Source of the DNA: Tannerella sp.
GTDB lineage: Bacteria > Bacteroidota > Bacteroidia > Bacteroidales > Tannerellaceae
Direction of reading: 5' to 3'
NCBI GenBank assembly: GCA_031272655.1
Contig: JAISTJ010000198.1
Span: 1-22,167, forward strand
DNA length: 22,167 nt
The notes below the pieces were generated by a model that worked only from the letters and a program-made list of their open reading frames with translations, made no database searches and was not told the DNA's origin. The position numbers and the translations under genes are program-made. Shown here piece by piece: positions 1 through 6,772 of this stretch (position 1 is its first letter; each line of letters opens with the position of its first letter).

Positions 1-186
1 GTGGAGTTGCGCCCCGAGTTCTATTCCGACGAGATGAACCGCGTAGTAGCCCTGCGGGACAAGATAACGCAGCGCCTGCAAAGCGTCATCGGTATCAAGC
101 CCGACATCAAAATCGTTGAGCCACGCAGCATAGAGCGCAGCCAGGGCAAGGCGAAACACGTCATCGACAACCGCAAATTCAGTTAA
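1..186 (+). CDS. paaK: Phenylacetate-CoA ligase, C-terminal fragment
   Basis: The reading frame is open from the first base and ends at TAA 184-186, so only the last 61 codons are inside the window. The initial GTG is an internal Val codon, not a start. The visible part matches the C-terminal lid domain of the AMP-forming phenylacetate-CoA ligase family: an ELRPEF segment, a helix, then IKIVEPRSIERSQGKAKHV ending in a basic tail. This family activates aryl acids to CoA thioesters in the cytoplasm. In Bacteroidetes such ligases commonly lie next to a double-ACT protein and indolepyruvate:ferredoxin oxidoreductase genes; the ACT gene is indeed next, while anything upstream is outside the window. 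The stop codon lies at the start of a 7-bp repeat array. Family assignment is good; exact substrate is not readable from this fragment. Confidence 0.85.
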   Translation: MELRPEFYSDEMNRVVALRDKITQRLQSVIGIKPDIKIVEPRSIERSQGKAKHVIDNRKFS

Positions 187-252
187 GAATTAAGAGTTCA
201 CTATTCACCATTCACCATTCACCATTCACTATTCACTATTCACTATTCACTC
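183..252 (+). repeat. Tandem heptamer array A
   Basis: Ten consecutive 7-bp units fill the paaK-ACT spacer. The first two are TTAAGAA and TTAAGAG; the remaining eight are TTCACTA, TTCACCA (three copies), TTCACTA (three copies) and TTCACTC. The change of unit type happens without a break in the 7-bp register. The paaK stop codon (184-186) is inside the first unit and the array stops 7 bp before the ACT-gene ATG. Confidence 0.95.
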
Positions 253-259
253 AACCCCT

Positions 260-685
260 ATGATTTCCAAGCAATTATCAATATTTTTAGAGAACAAGCG
301 TGGGCGCTTCACTGAGGTTGCCAAACTGCTTGGCGAGAACGGCGTCAACATGACCGCCTTCACAGTATCAGAGAGTTCCGACTTCGGCATCCTGCGCCTG
401 ATAGTTTCCGACACTGAAAAAGCGCTTAAGGTGCTGCGTGACAACAAGTTCGCAGTTTCCGAAGCCGATGTAATATGCCTCAAATGCCCTAACAGACCGG
501 GGGCGCTTGCCATAGCGATGGAAATCATCAGCAGCGCAGGCGTTTTCATCGAGTACATGTACGCATTCTCGGAAGGCGAATCGGCGAACGTCATCATCCG
601 TCCGGACAATCTGCAAAAGTGCGCAGAGGTGCTAACTGCCAATAAGATAGAACTTTTGGCAGCAAGCGACCTCTATAAATTGTAA
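260..685 (+). CDS. Tandem ACT-domain amino-acid-binding protein
   Basis: A 141-residue cytoplasmic protein made of two ACT-like domains, roughly residues 3-68 and 71-138. Each half opens with a strand followed by a small loop and helix (KRGRFTEVAKLLGENGVN; CPNRPGALAIAMEIISSAGV), the usual ACT beta-alpha-beta start with the ligand-binding Gly at the loop. No catalytic domain is attached, so a regulatory or ligand-sensing role is expected. The position just downstream of a phenylacetate-CoA ligase is a recurrent Bacteroidetes arrangement and suggests sensing of an aromatic amino acid or product of that pathway; the ligand is an inference. The ATG at 260 is preceded by the heptamer array and no recognisable promoter, consistent with co-transcription with paaK. 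Confidence 0.85.
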   Translation: MISKQLSIFLENKRGRFTEVAKLLGENGVNMTAFTVSESSDFGILRLIVSDTEKALKVLRDNKFAVSEADVICLKCPNRPGALAIAMEIISSAGVFIEYMYAFSEGESANVIIRPDNLQKCAEVLTANKIELLAASDLYKL

Positions 686-704
686 TTATTTAACGTTACT
701 TTTA

Positions 705-734
705 TTGTTTTTTCGGAAAAGAGTATTATCTTTG
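705..734 (+). promoter_or_regulatory. Bacteroidetes-type promoter of bamD
   Basis: TATCTTTG at 727-734 fits the -7 consensus TAnnTTTG, with TTG at 705-707 and 19 nt between. It lies 21 nt upstream of the chosen GTG start of bamD. An in-frame TTG that could extend the ORF to 705 is the -33 element itself, so that longer start is rejected. Confidence 0.75.
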
Positions 735-755
735 CACCCCAAAAACAGCGTAAAA

Positions 756-1565
756 GTGAAGAAAATTGCAGTTGTTATATGCTCGATGTTGCTTGTAATG
801 ACCTCTTGCGGGGAATACAACAATGTGCTTAAGAGCATGGATTCCGATTTGAAGTATTCGTATGCAAAAAAGTACTTCAACCAGAAGAAATATGTCAAGT
901 CGGCAACCCTGCTTGAAGATATCGTACAGTATTTTCGAGGCCGTCAGGAGGCTGAAGAATCGGTCTATCTCCTCGCCCAAAGCTATTACGGGCAAAAAGA
1001 CTATATAACTGCGTCCGAATACTTTAAGACTTATTACAACACCTATCCGAAAGGCGAGTTTGCAGAACTTGCCCGCTTCTACGGCGCTTATGGCCTGTAT
1101 CTTACGTCGCCCGACCCGAGGCTCGACCAGACGCAGACTTACGAAGCCGAGAAGCAGTTCCTGCTCTATTTAGAGTATTACCCACAAAGCGAACGGGCTA
1201 AGGAAGCGCAGTCAATCCTGTTTGAGTTGCAAGAAAAACTCGCCTACAAAGAGTATCTTGCCGCCAGATTATACTATAACTTAGGCACTTACATGGGTAA
1301 TAATTATCGGGCAAGCGTCATCACAGCCGAAAACGCCCTCAAATCCTATCCTGACACAAAATACAGGGAAGAGCTTGTATATCTGATGGTTTGCTCCAAA
1401 TATGAGATGGCAATCGTCAGCGTTGATGAACGGCTTCAAGGGCGATACAGGGATGTGGTTGATGAATACTACAACTACATGAACGAATTTCCTGAAGGAA
1501 AGTATGTTAAACAGGTGAAAAAATATTTCGATTACGCAAATAATAAGATTGAAAAAAATTACTAA
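756..1565 (+). CDS. bamD: Outer membrane assembly lipoprotein BamD
   Basis: A 269-residue lipoprotein of the BamD/YfiO family, part of the BAM complex that folds beta-barrel proteins into the outer membrane. From the GTG start at 756 the protein begins with two lysines, a hydrophobic stretch and a lipobox (MTSC, Cys18), so it is expected to be lipidated at the periplasmic side. The rest is a run of TPR-like helical hairpins, visible as repeated patterns of Tyr, Ala and Gly (for example YLLAQSYYGQKDYITASEYF, YPKGEFAELARFYGAYG, YYPQSERAKEAQSI). Length agrees with Bacteroidetes BamD. The GTG start is chosen because the promoter occupies the sequence upstream and the signal peptide starts here. 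It is followed 14 nt later by the rpoZ-like gene, a conserved neighbour in this phylum. Confidence 0.9.
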   Translation: MKKIAVVICSMLLVMTSCGEYNNVLKSMDSDLKYSYAKKYFNQKKYVKSATLLEDIVQYFRGRQEAEESVYLLAQSYYGQKDYITASEYFKTYYNTYPKGEFAELARFYGAYGLYLTSPDPRLDQTQTYEAEKQFLLYLEYYPQSERAKEAQSILFELQEKLAYKEYLAARLYYNLGTYMGNNYRASVITAENALKSYPDTKYREELVYLMVCSKYEMAIVSVDERLQGRYRDVVDEYYNYMNEFPEGKYVKQVKKYFDYANNKIEKNY

Positions 1566-1579
1566 TAAATTAATTAACA

Positions 1580-1912
1580 ATGGATTATCGCAAAAGTAAA
1601 GCGCCGACGAGTACGGTTTCAAGGGATGTAAGCAAAATGTGGCAGGACACCGGCAATATTTATGAAACCGTCGTAATCATTTCAAAACGCGCAAACCAAA
1701 TATCGTCAGACATCAAGCATGATCTTGACAAAAAGTTAGCGGATTTTTCGACCTACAATGACAACCTCGAAGAAGTCTTTGAGAACCGTGAACAGATCGA
1801 GATTTCACGCTATTACGAAAAACTGCCGAAACCTACCCTCATCGCGACCAAAGAGTACGAAGACGGGTCTATTATGTGGAAGAACCCTGTTAAAAAGGAC
1901 ATTCAGGAATGA
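1580..1912 (+). CDS. rpoZ: RpoZ/Rpb6-like RNA polymerase omega family protein
   Basis: A 110-residue protein matching the Bacteroidetes version of the omega/Rpb6 subunit, which helps RNA polymerase beta-prime fold and assemble. Recognised by the GNIYETVVIISKRANQI segment (residues about 26-42), where the omega-family helix with an A-N-Q-I-like motif lies, and the following DLDKKLADF and LPKPTLIA segments typical of this phylum. It begins 14 nt after bamD, without its own -7 element, so it is probably transcribed from the bamD promoter. Its stop overlaps the next ATG (ATGA at 1909-1912), indicating translational coupling with the DUF4293 gene. It is longer than the classical E. coli omega at the N terminus only slightly; sequence is very conserved across Bacteroidales, so confidence is high. 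Confidence 0.9.
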   Translation: MDYRKSKAPTSTVSRDVSKMWQDTGNIYETVVIISKRANQISSDIKHDLDKKLADFSTYNDNLEEVFENREQIEISRYYEKLPKPTLIATKEYEDGSIMWKNPVKKDIQE

Positions 1913-2373
1913 TTCAGCGCATCCAAACAGTTTATTTACTGATAGTTGCAGCCTTGTTCGCCGCGATTGTCTTTCTGCCGCTCGCATCCTTGCAGTCGGG
2001 CGACTACCTCTATAATTTCGACGTAACAGGCCTTAACAGCGCTGTAACTCAGGAACTTGTCTATCCCACATGGTCGCTGCTCGCGCTGGCATGTATCGTG
2101 TGTGTGTTTTCTTTCACAATAATATTTATGTATAAAAAACGGGTTACGCAAATCCGTTTATGTGTATATAACGCACTGTTAATCATCGGTTTCTGTCTGC
2201 TTTTCGGCTTTTATCTCTGGCGGTTCTCAAATTCGCCCGACCTTCCCGACCTTTCAATCAGCATCCGCCTCTGGGTCGCATTCCCTATTATTGCACTTAT
2301 AATTAACTATTTGGCTCTCAGAAATATAGGCGCCGATGAAGCTATGATACGTTCACTCGAACGACTGCGGTAA
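1909..2373 (+). CDS. DUF4293 family inner-membrane protein
   Basis: A 154-residue protein of the Bacteroidetes-specific DUF4293 family; function unknown. It starts with MIQRIQTVYL, the usual beginning of this family, and has four hydrophobic segments at about residues 7-27, 52-75, 83-103 and 118-138, with a polar extracytoplasmic loop between the first and second. The C terminus is charged (DEAMIRSLERLR) and probably cytoplasmic. The start codon overlaps the stop of the rpoZ-like gene, so it is the last gene of a bamD-rpoZ-DUF4293 unit. It converges on aroE with 34 bp between the stops; I see no strong hairpin terminator there. Confidence 0.85.
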   Translation: MIQRIQTVYLLIVAALFAAIVFLPLASLQSGDYLYNFDVTGLNSAVTQELVYPTWSLLALACIVCVFSFTIIFMYKKRVTQIRLCVYNALLIIGFCLLFGFYLWRFSNSPDLPDLSISIRLWVAFPIIALIINYLALRNIGADEAMIRSLERLR

Positions 2374-2407
2374 GGTAAACACTTTTTGCAAACGCCCCCC
2401 TACCCTA

Positions 2408-3154
2408 TCAGCTGTTCCAAATATCCCACGAAACATAAGCCTGAAGCAGCAGCATTTCAAGCCCGTTCTTCACAACCGCACCATGCTCCTTGCCTTTTTT
2501 CATGAACATAGTCTCGTCGGGATTGTAAATCAGATCGTATAAAATATGATCGGGTGTCAGGCTCTCGTAAGGCAGATCCGGGAAAGTGTCCACATTCGGA
2601 TACATTCCAAGCGGAGTTGTATTGATAATCACTTTATAATTATCTAACATTGAGGGAGTTACATCCTTATATGTAATGCAATAGTCTTTATGTGAACGCG
2701 ATACAAAGGTGCAATACAGCCCAAGCTGCTTCAATCCGTGATAAATGGCTTTCGACGCGCCGCCGGTGCCGAGTATCAACGCATACTTATGTTGGGGCGT
2801 CAGCATCTGCTCGATTGACTGCTTGAATCCCGTAATATCGGAGTTATGCCCCTCTAAATGCAGCTTGCCGAAACTTCCGCGCTTGAACTTAATCACGTTT
2901 ACAGCCCCGATGTTGCCTGCATTTTCGGTAACACTGTCGAGTAACGGCATCACATCTACCTTATGCGGTATCGTAACGTTCAATCCGCTCAGAAACGGAT
3001 TTTCGCGTATCACACTTTTCAAGTCTCTGACATCCTTGATTTCAAAATTAATATATTCAGCATCAATGCCTTCCGAAGAAAATTTCTTGTTGAAAAAATC
3101 TTTGGAAAACGAATGTCCAAGCGGATACCCTATCAATCCATAAAGCTTCTTCAT
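2408..3154 (-). CDS. aroE: Shikimate dehydrogenase
   Basis: A 248-residue NADP-type oxidoreductase that reduces 3-dehydroshikimate to shikimate in aromatic amino-acid biosynthesis. Visible family motifs: the shikimate-binding SxS motif in HSFSK (residues 14-18), the catalytic Lys65 in NVTIPHK, the catalytic Asp106 in GHNSD, and the nucleotide-binding loop GTGGAS at 129-134. The C-terminal segment [16 protein letters not shown] is also typical. Length is slightly below the common 260-290 residues, as usual in Bacteroidales. The ATG overlaps the purC stop (ATGA at 3151-3154 on the minus strand), so translation is probably coupled and the gene is the last of a phoH-purC-aroE unit. Confidence 0.93.
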   Translation of the reverse strand: MKKLYGLIGYPLGHSFSKDFFNKKFSSEGIDAEYINFEIKDVRDLKSVIRENPFLSGLNVTIPHKVDVMPLLDSVTENAGNIGAVNVIKFKRGSFGKLHLEGHNSDITGFKQSIEQMLTPQHKYALILGTGGASKAIYHGLKQLGLYCTFVSRSHKDYCITYKDVTPSMLDNYKVIINTTPLGMYPNVDTFPDLPYESLTPDHILYDLIYNPDETMFMKKGKEHGAVVKNGLEMLLLQAYVSWDIWNS

Positions 3155-4098
3155 TTCAAAAACTCTTTCACATTGCGTTCAATCCTTCCGGCAATATCTT
3201 CTCCTCCGGCATCTCGCTTAAATGTCTCGCCGGTGATATGTTCGTAAAGCTCTATGTATCTGTCAGATATGCCTTCCACGACTGCCGAGGTCATCTCCGG
3301 GACAACTTGTCCGGCTTTCCCTTGAAAACCGTTCTCCATCAGCCATTCACGCACAAATTCCTTCGATAACTGCCTCTGCGGCTCACCTTTGGCGAAGCGT
3401 TCTTCGTATCCTTCCGAGTAGAAATAGCGCGATGAATCGGGTGTATGAATCTCATCCATCAGATACACAGCGCCTTCCTTCTTGCCGAACTCATATTTCG
3501 TATCAACAAGAATCAACCCACGTTGAGCGGCAATCTCCGTCCCGCGACGGAACAACTCAATAGTGTATTTCTCAACAACAGCGTAATCTTCAGCCGACAT
3601 CAGCCCTTTGGCTATAATTTCCTGCTTGGAAATATCCTCGTCGTGCATTCCCTGTTCCGCCTTAGTTGTCGGGGTGATTATCGGTTCGGGAAACTTCTCG
3701 TTTTCCTTCATACCGTCCGGAAGCGGTATCCCGCAAATCTCGCGCACACCGCTCTTGTACAGGCGCCATGCACTGCCGCACAGGTAACCGCGCACAATCA
3801 TCTCAACAGGAAACCCTTCGCATCTCAAGCCGACTGTTACCATCGGGTCAGGCGTAGCAATTTTCCAGTTCGGGCAAATATCAACCGTAGCGTCCAAAAA
3901 CTTGGCGGCTATCTGATTGAGTATCTGGCCTTTATAAGGTATCCCTTCCGGTAATACCACGTCGAATGCCGAAATCCTGTCCGTTGCCACCATCACAAGC
4001 ATCTCATTATTAATGTTATACACATCACGCACCTTTCCGTGATAAACGCTTTTTTGTCCCTTAAAATTAAAATCCGTCTTAATCAAAGCCTTATTCAT
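3151..4098 (-). CDS. purC: Phosphoribosylaminoimidazole-succinocarboxamide synthase
   Basis: A 315-residue SAICAR synthase, which joins aspartate to CAIR using ATP in de novo purine synthesis. Diagnostic segments are KVRDVY (residues 22-27), DRISAFDV (40-47), [12 protein letters not shown] and LVDTKYEFG. The length corresponds to the longer, yeast-like form of the enzyme that is common in Bacteroidetes rather than the 240-residue form. It begins 35 bp downstream of the phoH stop, and that spacer is almost entirely a heptamer repeat array; no -7 element is visible, so expression probably depends on the phoH promoter. It overlaps aroE by four bases at its 3' end. Confidence 0.95.
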   Translation of the reverse strand: MNKALIKTDFNFKGQKSVYHGKVRDVYNINNEMLVMVATDRISAFDVVLPEGIPYKGQILNQIAAKFLDATVDICPNWKIATPDPMVTVGLRCEGFPVEMIVRGYLCGSAWRLYKSGVREICGIPLPDGMKENEKFPEPIITPTTKAEQGMHDEDISKQEIIAKGLMSAEDYAVVEKYTIELFRRGTEIAAQRGLILVDTKYEFGKKEGAVYLMDEIHTPDSSRYFYSEGYEERFAKGEPQRQLSKEFVREWLMENGFQGKAGQVVPEMTSAVVEGISDRYIELYEHITGETFKRDAGGEDIAGRIERNVKEFLK

Positions 4099-4109
4099 AA
4101 TCGTATAAA

Positions 4110-4151
4110 TTTTTAATTCTCAATTCTTAATTCTTAATTCTCAATTCTCTT
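4110..4151 (-). repeat. Tandem heptamer array B, between phoH and purC
   Basis: On the minus strand the units are TTGAGAA, TTAAGAA, TTAAGAA, TTGAGAA and TTAAAAA in one 7-bp register (4144 down to 4110), with a degenerate unit before them. The phoH stop codon (4136-4134) lies inside the second unit, and the last phoH residues (Ile-Glu-Asn) are encoded by the repeat. TTAAGAA is also the first unit of the array at 183. Confidence 0.9.
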
Positions 4152-5072
4152 CTCATAAGCCTCCACAATCCGCTGTACAAGCCTGTGTCGCACAATATCT
4201 TTCTTGCCGAACTTCACCCGACCGATCTCCGGCACATGCTCCAGAATCTCCATCGCCTGCACCAATCCTGACTTTGACGTTGGCGGCAAGTCTATCTGTG
4301 TAGTATCGCCCGTAACAATCATCTTGGCATTCGTTCCAAGACGTGTCAAAAACATTTTAATCTGGTGAGTAGTAGTGTTTTGCGCCTCGTCAAGTATTAT
4401 CACAGCATCGTTCAGCGTCCTGCCTCGCATAAAAGCTAATGGCGCTATCTGAATCGTAGAGTTTTCGATATATTCTTTTAGTTTTGCCGCCGGAATCATC
4501 TCTTGAAGCGCGTCATAGAGCGGTTGCAAGTATGGATCGAGCTTATCCTTCATCTCGCCGGGCAAAAATCCGAGCTTCTCGCCTGCCTCCACCGCCGGAC
4601 GACTTAATATCAGCCTGCGTGCCTGACGGTTCTTTAATGCCCTCACAGCCAAAGCAATAGCCACAAAAGTTTTACCCGTACCGGCAGGTCCTACCGCGAA
4701 AACAAGGTCATGCTCATCGAAGCTCTTGACGAGCTTTTTCTGATTTTCCGAACGAGCCATTATCGGTTTGCCGTTCATGCCGTAAATAATGATATCAACA
4801 GGCTTTTCCATCGGCACAGGCTCCCCTTTCACGATGTCAATTATAACATCCTCAGTAACATTGTTGTACGACTCGCAATATTTCTCAATCTCGCGAATCC
4901 TTTTCAGGAACAGTTCCGATTCCTCTTCCTCGCCGATTACTTTCATCACATTCCCGCGCGCGACAATCCGCAGCTTAGGAAAAAGATTTTTAATAAGCTG
5001 TAAATGAGTATTATTGACCCCATAAAACATCAGCGGATCAACATTTTCAAGTAAGTAAATCCTTTCTATCAT
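4134..5072 (-). CDS. phoH: PhoH-like ATPase (PhoH family protein)
   Basis: A 312-residue cytoplasmic P-loop protein of the PhoH/PhoL family, linked to RNA metabolism. The Walker A motif is GPAGTGKT (residues 128-135) and the Walker B motif is VIILDEAQ (224-231); a Gly-Asp-Thr-Thr-Gln sensor (TGDTTQIDLP) follows. The N-terminal 100 residues contain the FPKLRIVARGNVMKV region, a KH-like part found in the family. The ATG at 5072 is favoured because homologues begin with the same MIER segment. A -7 element ends only 8 nt before this ATG, so the transcript would be leaderless or nearly so. First gene of the phoH-purC-aroE unit. Its last codons are made of the 7-bp repeat. Confidence 0.93.
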   Translation of the reverse strand: MIERIYLLENVDPLMFYGVNNTHLQLIKNLFPKLRIVARGNVMKVIGEEEESELFLKRIREIEKYCESYNNVTEDVIIDIVKGEPVPMEKPVDIIIYGMNGKPIMARSENQKKLVKSFDEHDLVFAVGPAGTGKTFVAIALAVRALKNRQARRLILSRPAVEAGEKLGFLPGEMKDKLDPYLQPLYDALQEMIPAAKLKEYIENSTIQIAPLAFMRGRTLNDAVIILDEAQNTTTHQIKMFLTRLGTNAKMIVTGDTTQIDLPPTSKSGLVQAMEILEHVPEIGRVKFGKKDIVRHRLVQRIVEAYEKRIEN

Positions 5073-5080
5073 TTCAACTG

Positions 5081-5088
5081 CAAAGATA
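5081..5088 (-). promoter_or_regulatory. -7 element upstream of phoH
   Basis: On the minus strand the sequence reads TATCTTTG, a perfect match to TAnnTTTG. No clear TTG is found at the expected -33 distance; the region there is C-rich on the plus strand. The element ends 8 nt before the phoH ATG. Confidence 0.6.
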
Positions 5089-5190
5089 CAAATTATTTCA
5101 ACACCCCCACCCTAAAAGTATGAAAAAAACAAGTTTGAGCAATCCGGACACTTGAAGATAACCATGAGTTCACCAACCGAAAGCCTCACA

Positions 5191-5198
5191 TATCTTTG
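5191..5198 (+). promoter_or_regulatory. Isolated plus-strand -7-like element
   Basis: TATCTTTG on the plus strand, pointing into the 3' end of the ATPase gene that lies on the opposite strand. No TTG lies at the -33 distance and the only reading frame behind it (ATG at 5213) runs about 32 codons antisense to the ATPase. It may be chance, the start of an antisense transcript, or a leftover of a lost gene. Confidence 0.3.
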
Positions 5199-5225
5199 TC
5201 GATAAATATTTGTATGACGGTACGC

Positions 5226-6362
5226 TTAATATGCCTTCTGCAGCCAGCGAAGAAGGAAGACGTCATAAACCTGCAGAGAAACGCCGTCGCGAGTCGCCTC
5301 CGAGAGCAATAAATCCTTGTTTATAAGCGCTTTAGAGAGACGTTTTGCATTTGCCGGCGTGCCGATACCGTATTTCGACAGGAACGCTTGTGCCGTTATC
5401 TGCGTTACCCGCTCCTCTTTGGCTATGGCTATGAGGAAGTTCCACTGTCCTGCAGTCAGTAATTGCCTGTATTGCAGGAAGATGTCCTCATTTTGCTGCA
5501 GCAGCATCGCGCATACTTTTTTAACGCATTGTAAATCAACATGTCGCATCCCACAGGCGAACACATTGCTGCATACCGTCTGCGTATAATATGTATGCGT
5601 CATCGTCCAGTCGAGAATGAAATCAACAGCCTCGGCGTTTATCGTCCGCCTACCAGTCTCGAAGTGGCTGACGATGAAGTCGAAATACCGCTGTCTGTCA
5701 ATCTTTTTGAGGCTCAGATACTGTGTCATCGAAAAGAACGGGCGTTTAGAGTTCGAGAAAATTTCGAGCATCAGCGTCGTTTTGCTTCCGCAGAAGATGA
5801 AACGAACATTTTTAAGTTGCTGAATATATGTACGCAGCAACGCTTCGACATTCTGTTCGGGATAGTCCATAATCTGCTGAAACTCATCAATAGCCAACAC
5901 TACTGACCTGTTCTGACTGTCAAGGAAATCAAGCAGCCCGCGCAGCGTATGCTCCTTCTGCTGCGGCGTCTGATAAGTGATTGACACCTGTGGCTCGCCA
6001 GTAATGCTATCGTATGAGATAAGCGGACGGAAACCTTTCAACAACTTCAAAAACTTCCTGCCAAACGAAGTCTTCTCAGGGTAAAACCGCATTATAGCCT
6101 CTGCAAGCAGTTTGATGAAGTCATCAAGCGAGCGCGACGAGAAAATATCAACGTAAATGGTGATAAAATCGGCGTCATCAGCATTGAGAGCGTCAAAAAA
6201 ACGGTAAATCAGCCCCGTTTTTCCCAGCCTTCGGGGTGAAATCAGCGTGGTATTTATGCTGTTTTTGACGTTCTTTTCGAGGGTTGAGACCTCGTTTTCG
6301 CGGTCGCAAAAGTATTCCTTGGAAGCATAACCAACTGTAATAAAAGGATTTATTTCTTTCAT
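5226..6362 (-). CDS. Archaeal-type AAA ATPase with C-terminal winged helix
   Basis: A 378-residue ATP-binding protein of the family often called archaeal-type AAA ATPase, found in many copies in Bacteroidales. It opens with NPFITVGYASKEYFCDRENE, the family start with an R-E-x-E signature. The P-loop is the variant form SPRRLGKT (residues 42-49), in which the first Gly of the usual motif is replaced, as is normal for this family. Walker B is VVLAIDEFQQ with Asp159 and Glu160, and a sensor strand FIFCGSK follows at 188-194. The C-terminal third looks like a winged helix-turn-helix. Role unknown; possibly stress or mobile-element related. The ATG at 6362 is preferred over an upstream TTG at 6371 that would sit at the transcription start. 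It is not coupled with any neighbour and has its own promoter. Confidence 0.85.
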   Translation of the reverse strand: MKEINPFITVGYASKEYFCDRENEVSTLEKNVKNSINTTLISPRRLGKTGLIYRFFDALNADDADFITIYVDIFSSRSLDDFIKLLAEAIMRFYPEKTSFGRKFLKLLKGFRPLISYDSITGEPQVSITYQTPQQKEHTLRGLLDFLDSQNRSVVLAIDEFQQIMDYPEQNVEALLRTYIQQLKNVRFIFCGSKTTLMLEIFSNSKRPFFSMTQYLSLKKIDRQRYFDFIVSHFETGRRTINAEAVDFILDWTMTHTYYTQTVCSNVFACGMRHVDLQCVKKVCAMLLQQNEDIFLQYRQLLTAGQWNFLIAIAKEERVTQITAQAFLSKYGIGTPANAKRLSKALINKDLLLSEATRDGVSLQVYDVFLLRWLQKAY

Positions 6363-6381
6363 ATCTTTCAATTTATGAATG

Positions 6382-6412
6382 CAAAGATACTATTTATTTT
6401 AGATAATACAAA
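6382..6412 (-). promoter_or_regulatory. Promoter of the AAA ATPase gene
   Basis: On the minus strand TTTG (6412-6409) and TATCTTTG (6389-6382) are separated by 19 nt, a canonical Bacteroidetes promoter. The -7 element ends 19 nt before the ATG at 6362. Confidence 0.8.
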
Positions 6413-6463
6413 ATAGATAAGAAAAATTTTATAGTACGAAACGCTTCCGAACATCTGATATCC

Positions 6464-6530
6464 CGTCATTGCGAAGCACGAAGCAATCAGAGCATCATGT
6501 ACCACGTCATTGCGAGGTACGAAGCAATCC
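6464..6530 (+). repeat. Two direct copies of a REP-like element
   Basis: Copy 1 is at 6464-6488 and copy 2 at 6505-6530. Both start CGTCATTGCGA and end CGAAGCAATC, differing in the middle (AGCA against GGTA). Each copy has an internal inverted repeat, ATTGC and GCAAT, able to form a small hairpin. Two more copies lie at 11255-11325. Elements with this core are widely dispersed in many bacterial genomes. Confidence 0.85.
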
Positions 6531-6721
6531 AGTCAAAAATCAAATTTACAACACACTATCTTTCAGTATATTAAAAAATATTTACAAAAAAATTCAAAAA
6601 TTTTTCGCAAAAAATTTGGCGGTTTGAAAATTTTTATTTGTTGTGTGGGCTTTGGATATGCCTCTGATCAGATAAGGAATACGACAGTTACCTGCGCTTC
6701 GCATTTTTTGCGTAAAATAAG

Positions 6722-6752
6722 TTGTTTATTCTCCGCAAATGTTGTATCTTTG
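6722..6752 (+). promoter_or_regulatory. Promoter of the Fic gene
   Basis: TTG at 6722-6724 and TATCTTTG at 6745-6752, separated by 20 nt. The -7 element ends 20 nt before the ATG at 6773. The in-frame TTG at 6722 is the -33 element, so the longer ORF start is rejected. Confidence 0.8.
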
Positions 6753-6772
6753 CACTTTCAGATTTAATTGAT

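Larger units (their letters stand above)
6363..6772. other. AT-rich divergent intergenic region
   Basis: About 410 bp between the divergent ATPase and Fic genes. It holds the ATPase promoter (6382-6412), two direct REP-like copies (6464-6530), a very AT-rich stretch with A and T tracts (about 6540-6650), and the Fic promoter (6722-6752). Short open frames across 6510-6767 have no family resemblance and overlap the promoter, so I do not call a gene. No RNA gene was recognised. Confidence 0.6.

Noticed and set aside
183..252. CRISPR array
   Set aside because: Units are contiguous 7-mers with no spacers, and no cas genes are present.
705..755. Extended BamD N terminus from a TTG at 705
   Set aside because: The TTG and the bases after it form the -33 and -7 promoter elements, and the lipoprotein signal begins at the GTG at 756.
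6510..6767. Open frame of about 85 codons upstream of fic
   Set aside because: Low-complexity AT-rich sequence, overlaps the REP-like copy and the fic promoter, and shows no family resemblance.
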